A stretch of 64,000 bases of DNA from Providencia rustigianii DSM 4541 (GTDB lineage Bacteria > Pseudomonadota > Gammaproteobacteria > Enterobacterales > Enterobacteriaceae): contig NZ_GG703819.1 of assembly GCF_000156395.1 (NCBI RefSeq), positions 650,376-714,375 of the forward strand, read 5' to 3'. Numbering within the stretch: the stretch's first letter is position 1; each line of letters opens with the position of its first letter. The position numbers and the translations under genes were made by a program. This document shows, piece by piece, positions 47,014 to 57,915 of the stretch. The notes under the pieces are model-generated. The model did not search any database. It saw only the letters and a program-made list of their open reading frames with translations, and was not told the DNA's origin.

Positions 47014-48096
47014 CTATGATAAGTTTTTATCTAGTGTTTCAACATCATTCACATCTTGAGGCCACGCGTTAATGACTGCTTTAATCAATGTCGCTAACGG
47101 AATAGCAAAGAACACGCCCCAAAAGCCCCATAATCCACCAAAAATCACCACGGATAAAATGATGACTAATGGATGCAAATTCACAGCTTCTGAATAGAGT
47201 AATGGCACCACAATATTACTGTCCAAGCCTTGAATAACCAGATAGACAATCAATAACGACCAAAATTCACTACCCACTCCCCACTGGAATAACGCCACGA
47301 GCACGACAGGAATTGTCGCCGCTACAGCACCGATATAAGGAATCAAGACAGAAACCCCAACCAACACAGATAAAAGTACTGAATAGCGCAAATCAAAATA
47401 AGCAAACCCAATATAGGTACAGACCCCAACAATAACCATTTCCGTGACTTTACCACGTAAATAATTGGTGATTTGTTGATTCATTTCTAGCCATACTTTG
47501 CTGACTAATAAACGATTTCGAGGTAATAGTTTTAGAAAGCTTTTCGAAATTCTTTCTTTATCTTTCAATAAGAAAAATATCATCAATGGAACCAGAACCA
47601 AATAAATTGCAAGAGTGAAAATACCAATCAATGAAGCAACTGACGCTTTAACCACTGAGTCCGCAACATTTGACAACCTGCTACGAATATTATCTGCCAT
47701 CATATCGATGATCCCGGCATCAACGAGAGCGGGATATTGCTCCGGCAGTTTTTGTGCAAATTCACTAAAACGAGTGACCATGTTTGGTAAATCTGCAACC
47801 AAATTCATCCCTTGTTGCCATGCTGTAGGTGCAATAATTAGGATCACCATGGCACTAATTCCCGCAAATAAGGTCAAAATGATGCTAACCGATAAAACAC
47901 GGGAAAGACCGATACGTTGAAGCAAATGAGTTGGCCATTCAAGTAAATACGCAAAGACAATTGCGACTAATAATGGAGCCAGTATACTGCTGAAGAAAAA
48001 TATGACCAAAAAGCCAATGACTAGCAGACTAAACAATGCAACTGCTTGCGGGTCAGCAAAACGCCGACGGTACCATTGTAAAAACATCTCTAACAT
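47014..48096 (-). CDS. perM: AI-2E family transporter PerM
   Basis: A 360-residue inner-membrane protein with about eight helices and the family signature in the C-terminal half (VLLSVLVGVSVLIPYIGAVAATIPVV, GGLWGFWGVFFAIPLATLIKAVINAW). E. coli PerM (YfgO) is 353 aa and lies in the same place, divergent from bepA. Substrate unknown; relatives export the AI-2 signal or act in Na+/H+ exchange. Confidence 0.93.
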   Translation of the reverse strand: MLEMFLQWYRRRFADPQAVALFSLLVIGFLVIFFFSSILAPLLVAIVFAYLLEWPTHLLQRIGLSRVLSVSIILTLFAGISAMVILIIAPTAWQQGMNLVADLPNMVTRFSEFAQKLPEQYPALVDAGIIDMMADNIRSRLSNVADSVVKASVASLIGIFTLAIYLVLVPLMIFFLLKDKERISKSFLKLLPRNRLLVSKVWLEMNQQITNYLRGKVTEMVIVGVCTYIGFAYFDLRYSVLLSVLVGVSVLIPYIGAVAATIPVVLVALFQWGVGSEFWSLLIVYLVIQGLDSNIVVPLLYSEAVNLHPLVIILSVVIFGGLWGFWGVFFAIPLATLIKAVINAWPQDVNDVETLDKNLS

Positions 48097-48239
48097 TTAT
48101 TGGCTCCTGGGAAGGTCAAACAAGGACAGTTCCTAAATTGAAGAAAATTATACCGAATAACAGATTTTACGATAGCTTTTGCTATCATATCTCCTAATTA
48201 ATTCGCGTTTTCTGTAGGTGATAAGTGAAGATATGCACC

Positions 48240-49703
48240 ATGACTAAAAAATTGAAATATCCATTACTGGCTGTATTCATGTCTGCGCTGATCCATGGCG
48301 CTATATTACCTGCATATAGTTCCGTCGAAGATACCTTACCAGATATTGGTACCACAGCTGGCGGTACACTGAGCATCAACCAAGAAATCATAATGGGCGA
48401 TGCAATTACTCGCCAAATTCGAGGCAGTACGCCTTTAATTTATGATCCGCTGCTTACCCAATATATTAACAAGCTTGGGCAACGTTTAGTGACCAATGCG
48501 GATTCAGTTAAAACTCCATTTAAGTTCTATTTAGTCAATAACCCAAATATTAACGCCTATGCCTATTTTGGTGGTAACGTCGTATTGCACTCCGCCCTAT
48601 TCCGCTATAGCCAAAATGAAAGCCAGCTAGCATCTGTTATGGCGCATGAAATATCTCACGTGACTCAGCGCCATTTGGCGCGAATGATGGAAGACCAAAA
48701 AGCCACTACGCCACTGGCTATTGCAGGAACCATTGGCTCATTGCTACTCGTAATGGCAAACCCACAAGCTGGTTTTGCCGCCTTAACAGGGACCATGGCA
48801 GGTATGCAACAAGGGATGATCAGCTTCACTCAAGCGAATGAGCAAGAAGCCGACCGTATCGGTTTACAGACCTTACGCCGCTCGGGTTTTGACCCACATG
48901 CGATGGCTGATTTTATGCAAATAATGTCAGACCAAACGCGCTATATGTCAAAGCCACCTGAAATCCTACTTACTCACCCTTTGCCTGATAGCCGTTTAGC
49001 GGATGCACGCAACCGTTCTAACCAATATCCAAAAGTTAGCGCGCCATCCTCTCTCGATTTTATGTTGGCTCGAGTACGTATCTTGTCCATGTATAGCGCC
49101 GACCAAAAAATTGCACTAGACCAAATCTTGGATAATTACAGTAAAGGCAATGCCCAAGAACAACTGGCCGCCAAATATGGTCAAGCTTTACAATTATCAC
49201 AAGATAAAAAATATGCCGAAGCAGGCGCTATCCTGTCAGAATTATTGGCCAAACAACCAGATAACCCATGGTTCATTGACTCAATGACGGATATAGACAT
49301 TGAACAAAAGCAGGTTGGAAAAGCAGTAACCCGCCTACAAAACGCCCTGAAAAAATCACCGAAAAATACGGTATTTATTGTTAACTTAGCCAATGCGTAC
49401 GTGAATAGCGGTCAATATCAAGATGCCAGCAAGCTATTAAATAAATATACGTTTGATTACCCAGATGACCCGATAGGATGGGATTTGTTGGCAGAAGCAT
49501 CGGCTAAACAAGGGGATCGCAATGCGGAACTTGCCGCCTATGCAGAAGGTATGGCACTACGTGGTAACTATGACACTGCCATTAATTATTTGAGTGAAGC
49601 TAGCCGTAGAAGCCGTTTAGGTAGCTACGATCAGCTACGATTTGATGCGCGTATTGATGAGCTAACAAGGCTGAAAGAACGTGATAGTAATGCAAAACCG
49701 TAA
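48240..49703 (+). CDS. bepA: Periplasmic chaperone/protease BepA
   Basis: A 487-residue M48 metallopeptidase with a signal peptide (to about residue 30). The zinc motif HEISH is at 136-140 with the third ligand in NEQEADRIG. TPR repeats fill the C-terminal half (about 300-487). It helps assemble LptD and degrades stalled outer-membrane proteins. The ATG at MTKKLKY gives the same length as E. coli BepA; an upstream GTG would add five residues. Operon with yfgD (12-base gap). Confidence 0.95.
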   Translation: MTKKLKYPLLAVFMSALIHGAILPAYSSVEDTLPDIGTTAGGTLSINQEIIMGDAITRQIRGSTPLIYDPLLTQYINKLGQRLVTNADSVKTPFKFYLVNNPNINAYAYFGGNVVLHSALFRYSQNESQLASVMAHEISHVTQRHLARMMEDQKATTPLAIAGTIGSLLLVMANPQAGFAALTGTMAGMQQGMISFTQANEQEADRIGLQTLRRSGFDPHAMADFMQIMSDQTRYMSKPPEILLTHPLPDSRLADARNRSNQYPKVSAPSSLDFMLARVRILSMYSADQKIALDQILDNYSKGNAQEQLAAKYGQALQLSQDKKYAEAGAILSELLAKQPDNPWFIDSMTDIDIEQKQVGKAVTRLQNALKKSPKNTVFIVNLANAYVNSGQYQDASKLLNKYTFDYPDDPIGWDLLAEASAKQGDRNAELAAYAEGMALRGNYDTAINYLSEASRRSRLGSYDQLRFDARIDELTRLKERDSNAKP

Positions 49704-49715
49704 GGACCAATAATC

Positions 49716-50072
49716 ATGACGGATTCAATTAAAATTTATCATAACCCACGCTGCTCAAAGAGCCGTGAAACCTTGGGTTTATTGCAAGACAAAGGTATTA
49801 CACCGACGGTGGTTGAATATTTAACAACACCGCCCTCAGTTGCAGAAATTGAAAACCTATTGAAAATGCTAGGATTCAGTGATGCACGCCAACTAATGCG
49901 CACCAAAGAAGAGTTATATAAAGAGTTGAAATTAGCAGATACAACCTTAACTCAAGCGCAACTCATTAAAGCCATGCATGATAATCCAAAATTAATTGAG
50001 CGCCCTATTGTTGTTAAAGGCAAAAAAGCGAAATTAGGTCGCCCACCGGAGCAAGTACTAGAGATTTTATAA
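49716..50072 (+). CDS. yfgD: ArsC family reductase YfgD
   Basis: A 118-residue ArsC-like protein with active-site Cys13 in IYHNPRCSKSRETLGLL and the C-terminal RPIVVKGKKAKLGRPPEQVLEIL. The Arg residues needed for arsenate binding appear conserved, so glutathione/glutaredoxin-linked arsenate reduction is possible, though the housekeeping location behind bepA (as in E. coli) suggests a general thiol role. Confidence 0.9.
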   Translation: MTDSIKIYHNPRCSKSRETLGLLQDKGITPTVVEYLTTPPSVAEIENLLKMLGFSDARQLMRTKEELYKELKLADTTLTQAQLIKAMHDNPKLIERPIVVKGKKAKLGRPPEQVLEIL

Positions 50073-50082
50073 GTGAAATATC

Positions 50083-50102
50083 TGGCAGTCGATTGGCTGC
50101 CA
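50083..50102. terminator. Weak hairpin between yfgD and hda
   Basis: TGGCAG / CTGCCA stem between convergent stops, with AT-rich flanks and no long U-run. Confidence 0.5.
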
Positions 50103-50107
50103 AACTT

Positions 50108-50809
50108 TTATAACTTTAGGATATCTTTTACGAAGGGAATGGTCATCTTACGCTGCGCAACAATAGAAGCATGATCAAGCTTATTCAAAATATCAAATAG
50201 CGTCCCCATTTTTCTATCTAGCCGTTTTAAAACAAAACGACAGACATCTTCAGGTAATTCAAACCCACGAATACTAGCACGCAACTGTAATGCATGGATT
50301 TTATCTTCATCACTCAGCGGATGAAGTTTATAAATTTGCCCCCAATCTAAACGAGAGGCTAAATCAGGAAGTTTTAAATCAATTTGACGAGGAGGTCTAT
50401 CCCCTGTAATCAGCAAACAGGTTCGCCCAATCTCTAATATGCGGTTATATAAATTGAAAATGGCCATTTCCCACTCTTCATCACCTGCAATGCACTGGAT
50501 ATTGTCAATGCAGACAAGGGATAAGTGTTCCATACCCTCTAAAACTTCAGGTACGAAATAGGCCCGTTTATCGAGAGGAACATAACCGACGGCAATACCT
50601 TGCTCTGAAAGTTCAGCACAAGCCGCATGTAGTAAATGGCTTTTACCGCCTCCTTCTCGAGACCAGTAATAAATATAACTGCCATGAGGTTGGTTAATCG
50701 CTGTTTTAAGCGCTGACAGCAACCCTTCATTCTCCCCCGCATAGAAACTTGCAAAGGTTTCATCATCCGGAAGATAGAGTGGTAGTGATAGCTGAGATGG
50801 TGTGTTCAG
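50108..50809 (-). CDS. hda: DnaA inactivator Hda, initiated at CTG
   Basis: A 233-residue AAA+ protein that, with the DNA-loaded sliding clamp, makes DnaA hydrolyse its ATP and so prevents re-initiation. The ATG/GTG/TTG-started ORF begins only at about 50722 and lacks the N-terminus. Reading on upstream gives [21 protein letters not shown], which matches E. coli Hda from residue 2 and contains the clamp-binding motif QLSLPL. The only codon at the right position is CTG (50809-50807), with GAGG six bases before it. Length then equals E. coli. Walker A is REGGGKS. Confidence 0.94.
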   Translation of the reverse strand: MNTPSQLSLPLYLPDDETFASFYAGENEGLLSALKTAINQPHGSYIYYWSREGGGKSHLLHAACAELSEQGIAVGYVPLDKRAYFVPEVLEGMEHLSLVCIDNIQCIAGDEEWEMAIFNLYNRILEIGRTCLLITGDRPPRQIDLKLPDLASRLDWGQIYKLHPLSDEDKIHALQLRASIRGFELPEDVCRFVLKRLDRKMGTLFDILNKLDHASIVAQRKMTIPFVKDILKL

Positions 50810-50890
50810 AAGCGCCTCTGATTGTACAATTCAATTAACGCCGATAAGTTTATCATAAATACCAAGGATAGATGAACACTCAGAACGTTA

Positions 50891-50920
50891 ATTGCCGGAG
50901 CTTTAGCCACTCCGGCAATT
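50891..50920 (-). terminator. Hairpin after uraA
   Basis: An 11-bp perfect stem AATTGCCGGAG / CTCCGGCAATT with no good U-tract on the minus strand. It may reduce read-through from uraA into hda. Confidence 0.6.
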
Positions 50921-50936
50921 TATTTTGTATTACCGC

Positions 50937-52235
50937 TTATTTATTTTTCTTTTCTTCCACAACATCCACTTCTGAAGTAATGAACTGTTTTTCTGGGCGT
51001 ACGAAGGTAATAAAACGGAATAATAATGCCATCAAGATACCCACGATAGTCGCCAGTGCCATACCTTTCAGTTCAGCTTGACCAATATGGATCACTGCAC
51101 CACTAACGCCGATGATTAGAATCACCGAAGTTAAAATCAGGTTTTGCGGTTTGTTATAATCCACTTTAGAGTCGATCAATACACGAATACCCGATGCACC
51201 AATAACCCCATACAGTAACAAGGAGACACCGCCCATGACTGGAACGGGTACTAACTGAATAGCCGCCGCAAGTTTACCGATACAGGACAGTAAGATAGCA
51301 ATTATCGCCGCACCGCCAATAACCCAAGTGCTATAGACCTTAGTGATCGCCATGACCCCGATGTTTTCACCGTAAGTGGTATTTGGTGTTGAACCAAAGA
51401 AACCCGATAATACAGTAGAAATCCCATTAGCAAACATCGAACGGTGTAAACCTGGGTTTTTCATCAAATCACGTTCTACAATATTCGCAGTGACGACTAA
51501 ATGTCCGACGTGTTCAGCAATAACCACTAATGCCGCAGGTAAAATAGTCAGGATAGCAAACCATTCAAAACGTGGCGTATAGAACGTTGGAATCGCAAAC
51601 CAAGGTGCTTCAATCACCGGAGTGAAATCGACAATCCCCATAAAATACGACAGTGCATAACCAGAAAGGAAACCAATTAAAATTGGGATAATCGACAGGA
51701 AACCACGGAATACCACTGCACATAAAATCGTCACAGACAACGTGGTAAGTGAGATGATTAATGTCGATGAGTCAACGGGTGCGCCTTCTTTTGGTAATAA
51801 TCCTGCCATTCCCGCTGCCGTTTGAGCCAATTCCAGTCCAATAACTGCAACAATTGCCCCCATTGCCGCAGGAGGGAACATGACGTTGATCCAACCGCGA
51901 CCGGCCACTTTGACAATGAGTGCCACAAGACAAAACAGCGCCCCACAGATAATAAACCCACCAAGAGCGAGCTCATAACCTAAAGGTAATAAAATTAAAA
52001 CTGGTGAAATAAAGGCAAAACTAGAGCCCAAATACGCTGGGATTTTTCCTTTACAAATAAACAGGTATAACAGTGTACCAATCCCGTTAAACAGTAAGAT
52101 AGTTGCAGGGTTAACCCCGAATAAAATAGGTACAATTACCGTCGCCCCAAACATGGCGAACAAATGTTGAAAGCTTAATGGGATGGTTTGTAATAAAGGT
52201 GGTCTTTCTTCAACACTTATCGTGCGGCGTGTCAT
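50937..52235 (-). CDS. uraA: Uracil:proton symporter
   Basis: A 432-residue NCS2-family permease with about 14 membrane segments. Family blocks are visible: QHLFAMFGATVIVPILFGVNP, AEHVGHLVVTANIVERDLMKNPGLHRSMFANG and FFGSTPNTTYGENIGVMAITKV. It imports uracil with a proton. Length matches E. coli UraA (429). It lies after upp, separated by a terminator-like hairpin, as in E. coli. Confidence 0.96.
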   Translation of the reverse strand: MTRRTISVEERPPLLQTIPLSFQHLFAMFGATVIVPILFGVNPATILLFNGIGTLLYLFICKGKIPAYLGSSFAFISPVLILLPLGYELALGGFIICGALFCLVALIVKVAGRGWINVMFPPAAMGAIVAVIGLELAQTAAGMAGLLPKEGAPVDSSTLIISLTTLSVTILCAVVFRGFLSIIPILIGFLSGYALSYFMGIVDFTPVIEAPWFAIPTFYTPRFEWFAILTILPAALVVIAEHVGHLVVTANIVERDLMKNPGLHRSMFANGISTVLSGFFGSTPNTTYGENIGVMAITKVYSTWVIGGAAIIAILLSCIGKLAAAIQLVPVPVMGGVSLLLYGVIGASGIRVLIDSKVDYNKPQNLILTSVILIIGVSGAVIHIGQAELKGMALATIVGILMALLFRFITFVRPEKQFITSEVDVVEEKKNK

Positions 52236-52280
52236 CTCTCTTTATCCTCTTATCATGGTAGTGAGTATTATTTTTTTATC

Positions 52281-52307
52281 AAAAAAAAGCCGACTATCAA
52301 GTCGGCT
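52281..52307 (-). terminator. Terminator/attenuator between upp and uraA
   Basis: Minus-strand stem AGCCGAC / GTCGGCT with a run of eight T. Confidence 0.88.
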
Positions 52308-52314
52308 TAATTAT

Positions 52315-52941
52315 TTATTTAGTACCAAATATCTTATCGCCCGCGTCTCCGAGACCCGGAACGATGTAACCATCTTTATTTAAATATTGATCAATCGAAG
52401 CGGTATACAGTTCAACATCAGGGTGAGCAGCTTCTAATGCAGCAATACCTTCCGGAGCAGCAACAAGAACTAATATTTTAATTGAATTACAGCCGGATTT
52501 TTTCAATAGGTCGATAGTTGCAATCATCGAACCACCTGTTGCTAACATTGGGTCAACAACCAGAGCCATACGCTCATCGATGTTTGAAACTAATTTTTGG
52601 AAATATGGGACAGGTTGCAATGTTTCTTCATCACGGTAAACACCCACTACGCTGATACGTGCACTTGGAACACTTTCCAGAACGCCGTTCATCATGCCAA
52701 TACCAGCACGTAAAATTGGGACTACCGTAATTTTCTTACCTTTAATTTGTTCAATTTCTACCGGACCACACCAACCATCAATGGTAACTTTTTCAGTTTC
52801 TAGGTCTGCGGTTGCTTCATAAGTTAGTAGGCTACCAACCTCTGAGGCCAGTTCACGAAAACGCTTAGTGCTTATATCGTGATCTCGCATCAGGCCGAGT
52901 TTATGTTTAACGAGAGGGTGTTTTACCTCAACGATCTTCAT
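52315..52941 (-). CDS. upp: Uracil phosphoribosyltransferase
   Basis: A 208-residue salvage enzyme that makes UMP from uracil and PRPP. The PRPP loop [14 protein letters not shown] and the C-terminal [17 protein letters not shown] are intact. Length equals E. coli Upp. It forms the upp-uraA salvage unit and is divergent from purMN. Confidence 0.97.
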   Translation of the reverse strand: MKIVEVKHPLVKHKLGLMRDHDISTKRFRELASEVGSLLTYEATADLETEKVTIDGWCGPVEIEQIKGKKITVVPILRAGIGMMNGVLESVPSARISVVGVYRDEETLQPVPYFQKLVSNIDERMALVVDPMLATGGSMIATIDLLKKSGCNSIKILVLVAAPEGIAALEAAHPDVELYTASIDQYLNKDGYIVPGLGDAGDKIFGTK

Positions 52942-53176
52942 GGGTTTCTCCTACCTTTTTAAACGTCACCGGACAAAAAAATCGCCGGATTATACCTCTT
53001 TTTTTATTATATGCCACTAGGAACCTATTGATTTAGGTCAAAGTATAATCAAACAAACTTTCTTTGTTCGAATAGTATACACCAAATATTTTTTGTTATA
53101 GGTTCTCCATAAATTAGTGGGCGATCTATCACTGGATATCCCTTTATTCTGACAAACATTTCACTCAGAAAGCTAT

Positions 53177-53190
53177 CGCAAACGTTTGCG
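53177..53190. promoter_or_regulatory. PurR operator of purMN
   Basis: CGCAAACGTTTGCG is a perfect palindrome at the core of the PurR consensus. A -10-like TAGAAT (53199-53204) follows, so the operator covers the -35 region. Confidence 0.88.
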
Positions 53191-53255
53191 GAGCCTGATA
53201 GAATATCTGCAAATGATGTTATTTTTTCCAAAATGCAATTGCCTTGGGGGCCGTA

Positions 53256-54296
53256 GTGACTGATAAAACCTCTCTCAGCTATAAAGATGCCGGTGTCGAT
53301 ATTGATGCGGGTAACGCATTGGTTGAACGTATCAAAGGTGTGGTGAAAGAAACTCGCCGTCCAGAAGTTATGGGAGGACTGGGGGGATTTGGCGCATTAT
53401 GTTCCCTTCCGCAGAAATATCGTGAACCTGTTTTAGTTTCAGGCACTGATGGCGTAGGCACTAAATTGCGTCTTGCTATGGATCTGAAACGCCATGACTC
53501 CATCGGTATCGACCTCGTCGCTATGTGTGTGAACGACTTAATCGTACAAGGTGCAGAGCCACTATTTTTCCTCGATTATTATGCTACGGGTAAATTAGAT
53601 GTGGATACCGCAGCTAGCGTCATTACAGGCATAGCCGAAGGTTGTAAACAATCAGGTTGCGCATTAGTTGGCGGCGAAACCGCTGAAATGCCAGGAATGT
53701 ACCACGGTGAAGATTATGATGTTGCAGGCTTCTGTGTTGGTGTTGTTGAGCGTTCTGAAATCATCGATGGCTCAAAAGTCAGCGCTGGCGATGCATTAAT
53801 TGCCTTAGGATCAAGTGGCCCACATTCTAACGGCTATTCATTAGTCCGAAAAATTTTGGAAGTGAGCAAAACCAATCCAGAAACTACCCAATTAGCAGGA
53901 AAATCTCTCGCTGATCATCTCCTTGAGCCAACCCGAATTTATGTGAAAAATGTACTGGAACTCATCGCCAAAAATGATATCCATGCCATTGCGCATATTA
54001 CAGGTGGCGGTTTCTGGGAAAATATTCCTCGCGTATTACCGGATAATACCCAAGCAATTATTGATGGTAACAGTTGGCAGTGGCCTGCTGTATTTGAATG
54101 GTTACAACAGGCAGGCGATGTCACCACTCACGAAATGTACCGTACATTCAACTGTGGCGTCGGTATCATCATCGCCCTGCCACAAACTGAAGTTGAATCT
54201 GCCCTAAATTTACTGACCTCTTTAGGGGAAAATGCGTGGCAAATCGGTACTATTGGCGCATTGCCAGCCGGTGAAGAGCAGGTTGTTATTCGCTAA
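53256..54296 (+). CDS. purM: Phosphoribosylformylglycinamidine cyclo-ligase (AIR synthetase)
   Basis: A 346-residue enzyme that closes the imidazole ring of AIR with ATP. The family blocks [26 protein letters not shown] and [16 protein letters not shown] are conserved with E. coli. I placed the start at GTG ([16 protein letters not shown]), six bases after GGGGG; this aligns with the E. coli start. A TTG 12 bases upstream opens the longest ORF. The stop overlaps the purN start by one base. Confidence 0.96.
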   Translation: MTDKTSLSYKDAGVDIDAGNALVERIKGVVKETRRPEVMGGLGGFGALCSLPQKYREPVLVSGTDGVGTKLRLAMDLKRHDSIGIDLVAMCVNDLIVQGAEPLFFLDYYATGKLDVDTAASVITGIAEGCKQSGCALVGGETAEMPGMYHGEDYDVAGFCVGVVERSEIIDGSKVSAGDALIALGSSGPHSNGYSLVRKILEVSKTNPETTQLAGKSLADHLLEPTRIYVKNVLELIAKNDIHAIAHITGGGFWENIPRVLPDNTQAIIDGNSWQWPAVFEWLQQAGDVTTHEMYRTFNCGVGIIIALPQTEVESALNLLTSLGENAWQIGTIGALPAGEEQVVIR

Positions 54297-54934
54297 TGAA
54301 AAACATCGTGGTATTGATTTCGGGCAGCGGCAGTAATTTACAATCAATGATTGATGCTTGCCAATGTGGTGAAATCAGCGGGCAAATCGTTGCTGTGATT
54401 AGCAACAAAAATGATGCTTACGGTTTACAGCGAGCACAAAAGGCGGGTATTCCCGCCATTTGTGTGGACTCCAAACAATTTGCCGATCGCCAAGCCTACG
54501 ATACTGCATTGTTAGACACCATTGAACGGTACCAACCTGATTTAGTCATTTTGGCTGGATTTATGCGCATTCTCTCCCCCGAATTTGTTAAACATTTCAC
54601 TGGGAAAATGCTCAATATCCACCCTTCTTTATTACCAAAATATCCGGGGCTACATACTCATCGAAGGGCCTTAGAAAATGGCGATAAAGAACACGGTACA
54701 TCCGTGCATTTTGTCACGGAAGAACTCGATGGCGGTCCGATTATTTTGCAAGGTCGCATACCGGTTTATTCAACAGATACCGAGGATGATTTGGTCGAAC
54801 GAGTCAAACTACAAGAGCACATTATTTATCCTCAAGTGGTCGAGTGGTTTATTGCTAATCGACTAGTCATGGGGGATGGTAAAGCCTTTTTAGATGGTAA
54901 AGCGATACCAATCACAGGGTTAATTGCCGAATAG
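54296..54934 (+). CDS. purN: Phosphoribosylglycinamide formyltransferase 1
   Basis: A 212-residue enzyme that formylates GAR with 10-formyl-THF. Catalytic Asn107, His109 and Asp145 are in LNIHPSLLPKYPGLHT and EELDGGP; the N-terminal phosphate loop is SGSGSNLQ. Length equals E. coli PurN. Second gene of purMN, followed by a strong terminator. Confidence 0.97.
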   Translation: MKNIVVLISGSGSNLQSMIDACQCGEISGQIVAVISNKNDAYGLQRAQKAGIPAICVDSKQFADRQAYDTALLDTIERYQPDLVILAGFMRILSPEFVKHFTGKMLNIHPSLLPKYPGLHTHRRALENGDKEHGTSVHFVTEELDGGPIILQGRIPVYSTDTEDDLVERVKLQEHIIYPQVVEWFIANRLVMGDGKAFLDGKAIPITGLIAE

Positions 54935-54956
54935 CAGCCTAGAAAGTGCAATATTA

Positions 54957-54987
54957 AGGGTGGAGAAAAAATCTCCGCCCTTTTTAT
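54957..54987 (+). terminator. Intrinsic terminator of purMN
   Basis: Stem AAGGGTGGAGA / TCTCCGCCCTT and T run. Confidence 0.92.
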
Positions 54988-55206
54988 TTACATATGTTTA
55001 TCAGAAAGAACTCATTGTTCGATATACAGAAGCGATTACGCTGTAATTAAGTGAACTAATATTCACCAATAAGAATAACACCCTGCTTTCTGTCATTATT
55101 TTATTGTAAATAAGTGGTATTCTAAATATAAGGATGGTCAATTGACTTAGTGATTGATGTTTTATCCTTAACGAGTTCTAAAATTAACAATAAACTGAGG
55201 TGTTTT

Positions 55207-55752
55207 ATGACGACCGGGCAAGCTCATCTGTTCAGATTGCGCCCACTTGAGCGTGAAGATTTAGCATTTATCCATCAAATCGATAATAACGCCAATATCA
55301 TGCGTTATTGGTTCGAAGAGCCATATGAAGCATTTGTGGAGTTAAGTGATCTTTACGATAAACATATTCATGACCAATCTGAACGACGCTTTATCGTAGA
55401 ATGCGATAGTGAAAAAGTCGGTTTAGTCGAATTGGTTGAAATTGATTATGTTCACCGTCGTTCCGAATTTCAAATTATTATCGCACCGCGTTATCAAGGT
55501 AAAGGTTATGCGAGCCGAGCAGCAAAACTCGCAATGGACTACGCCTTTTCGGTGCTCAATTTATACAAGCTGTATCTGATAGTCGATAAAGAAAATATCA
55601 AAGCTATTCATATCTATAATAAGCTCGGTTTCCATACTGAAGGCGAGCTTATTGATGAGTTCTTTGTGAATGGTCGTTATCATACTGCAATCCGTATGTG
55701 CATATTTCAGCATCAATATTTTGCAATGAAGCAGCAAGCTACAAATGAGTAA
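55207..55752 (+). CDS. speG: Spermidine N1-acetyltransferase
   Basis: A 181-residue GNAT enzyme that acetylates spermidine and spermine to detoxify excess polyamines. The core [30 protein letters not shown] and acetyl-CoA loop [12 protein letters not shown] match E. coli SpeG (186 aa). I started at [11 protein letters not shown], behind GAGGTG; the longest ORF adds 19 residues. Monocistronic, between purMN and ppk. Confidence 0.95.
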   Translation: MTTGQAHLFRLRPLEREDLAFIHQIDNNANIMRYWFEEPYEAFVELSDLYDKHIHDQSERRFIVECDSEKVGLVELVEIDYVHRRSEFQIIIAPRYQGKGYASRAAKLAMDYAFSVLNLYKLYLIVDKENIKAIHIYNKLGFHTEGELIDEFFVNGRYHTAIRMCIFQHQYFAMKQQATNE

Positions 55753-55841
55753 TATGCCACAGTCTTACGGCAAGTAAGTGACAGGTGATAATCAGTCTCT
55801 ACACGCATTAACCTATATTATCAGTCGAATACGGAGCAACA

Positions 55842-57911
55842 ATGTCCCAAGAACGCCTCTATCATGAAAAAGAGCTCAGCTGGCTCTCTTTTAACGAACG
55901 AGTTCTTCAAGAAGCCGCTGACAAGCGTAACCCTTTGATTGAACGAATGCGTTTTTTGGGCATTTATTCCAATAACTTAGACGAATTCTATAAAGTCCGT
56001 TTTGCCGACGTAAAACGCCGTATTTTAATTAATGAAGAGCGAGGCTCCGCTAGCGGGGCTCGCCATCTACTCAAGCGCATCCAATCCAAAGTCGCAAAAC
56101 AAGAGCAAGAGTTCGATATTTTATATAACGACTTGCTACTAGAAATGGCACGTAATCAGATTTTTTTAATCAATGAACGTCAAATTTCTCCACGCCAACA
56201 GATTTGGTTGCGTCAATATTTTCGACAAAATCTGCGTCAGCACATTACCCCCATTTTAATTAACCGAGATACCAACTTAGTTGAGTTCTTAAAAGACGAC
56301 TACACCTATCTTGCGGTTGAAATTATTAATGGTGCCAATGTGCAATATGCACTGCTAGAGATCCCATCGGATAAGGTTCCACGTTTTGTTAATCTGCCAC
56401 CAGAAATGCCAAAACGTCGCAAATCTATGATTTTGATTGATAATATATTACGTTACACCCTTGATGAGATTTTTAAAGGCTTCTTCGATTATGACAAACT
56501 CAATGCCTATTCGATGAAGATGACCCGAGATGCGGAATATGACATTGCCACCGAAATGGAGTCCAGCTTGCTGGAAATAATGTCATCCACATTAAAACAG
56601 CGCCTCACCGCGGAGCCCGTACGTTTTGTATATCAACGAGATATGCCGGACGAGATGGTCGCCCTTTTACGAGAAAAATTGGGCTTATCCAGTGATGATT
56701 CAGTTATTGCAGGTGGACGCTACCATAACTTTAAAGATTTCATTAACTTCCCAAATGAAGGGAATAAAAATCTACTGAATAAACCTTTGCCGCGTTTACG
56801 TCACCGCTGGTTTGACAATTTCCGTAACGGCTTTGATGCCATTCGTGAACGTGATGTGTTGCTGTACTACCCTTATTACACTTTTGAACACACTTTAGAA
56901 TTACTTCGTCAGGCTTCTTTTGACCCTAATGTTCTGTCGATTAAAATTAATATTTATCGTGTGGCTAAAGATTCCCGCATTATTGATTCCGTGATCCACG
57001 CCGCTCATAATGGCAAAAAAGTGACCGTCGTGGTGGAGTTACAAGCTCGTTTCGATGAAGCAGCCAATATCCACTGGGCAAAACGCCTGACTGAAGCCGG
57101 TGTTCACGTTATCTTCTCTGCACCGGGACTTAAAATTCACGCCAAGCTGTTTATTATTTCCCGCATGGAAGAGGGGCAAATTGTCCGCTATGCCCATATC
57201 GGAACTGGTAACTTTAACGAAAAAACAGCGCGCTTATATACCGACTATTCACTACTGACCTGTGACGAACAAATCACTAATGAAGTTCGCCGCGTCTTTA
57301 GCTTTATTGAAAACCCATATCGCCCAGTGACCTTTGATAACTTAATGGTATCGCCACAAAATACACGGACCAAAATTACGGAGCTAATCGACCAAGAAAT
57401 TGCCAATGCCAATGCTGGGCTGCCTAGTGGTATCACACTGAAAATTAACAACTTAGTTGATAGAGAATTAACCGACAAACTGTATGATGCCTCAAATGCG
57501 GGTGTGAAAATTCGCTTATTAGTCCGAGGAATGTGCTCATTAGTTGCAGGGCAACAAGGCTATAGCGAAAATATTCACGTGACGAGTGTGGTCGATCGTT
57601 TCCTTGAACACGATCGGGTCTACGTATTCACCAATGCCGGGGATGAAAAAGTCTTTATCTCCTCCGCCGATTGGATGACTCGCAATATTGACTATCGCAT
57701 TGAGGTGGCCGTTCGTTTGGTTGACCCGCGCTTGAAACAACTCGTTTTAGATATCCTCGAACTCCAATTCAGCGATACTGTCAAAGCACGTTTTGTTGAT
57801 AAAGAACTGAGTAATAATTATGTCCCTCGCGGCAATAAGCGCAAAATACGCGCTCAATTAGCTGTTTATGAATTTTTAAAAGCGCTTGAAATGCCAGAAA
57901 CTCGAGTTTGA
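55842..57911 (+). CDS. ppk1: Polyphosphate kinase 1
   Basis: A 689-residue enzyme that makes polyphosphate from ATP. The catalytic phospho-His433 is in KIHAKLFII and the second histidine, His590, in [10 protein letters not shown]. The N-terminal [16 protein letters not shown] and the two phospholipase-D-like domains in the C-terminal half are complete. Length near E. coli Ppk (688). In an operon with ppx. Confidence 0.97.
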   Translation: MSQERLYHEKELSWLSFNERVLQEAADKRNPLIERMRFLGIYSNNLDEFYKVRFADVKRRILINEERGSASGARHLLKRIQSKVAKQEQEFDILYNDLLLEMARNQIFLINERQISPRQQIWLRQYFRQNLRQHITPILINRDTNLVEFLKDDYTYLAVEIINGANVQYALLEIPSDKVPRFVNLPPEMPKRRKSMILIDNILRYTLDEIFKGFFDYDKLNAYSMKMTRDAEYDIATEMESSLLEIMSSTLKQRLTAEPVRFVYQRDMPDEMVALLREKLGLSSDDSVIAGGRYHNFKDFINFPNEGNKNLLNKPLPRLRHRWFDNFRNGFDAIRERDVLLYYPYYTFEHTLELLRQASFDPNVLSIKINIYRVAKDSRIIDSVIHAAHNGKKVTVVVELQARFDEAANIHWAKRLTEAGVHVIFSAPGLKIHAKLFIISRMEEGQIVRYAHIGTGNFNEKTARLYTDYSLLTCDEQITNEVRRVFSFIENPYRPVTFDNLMVSPQNTRTKITELIDQEIANANAGLPSGITLKINNLVDRELTDKLYDASNAGVKIRLLVRGMCSLVAGQQGYSENIHVTSVVDRFLEHDRVYVFTNAGDEKVFISSADWMTRNIDYRIEVAVRLVDPRLKQLVLDILELQFSDTVKARFVDKELSNNYVPRGNKRKIRAQLAVYEFLKALEMPETRV

Positions 57912-57915
57912 TATT

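Noticed and set aside
53049..53231. 60-codon minus-strand ORF over the purM promoter
   Set aside because: It overlaps the PurR operator and promoter and has no support as a gene.
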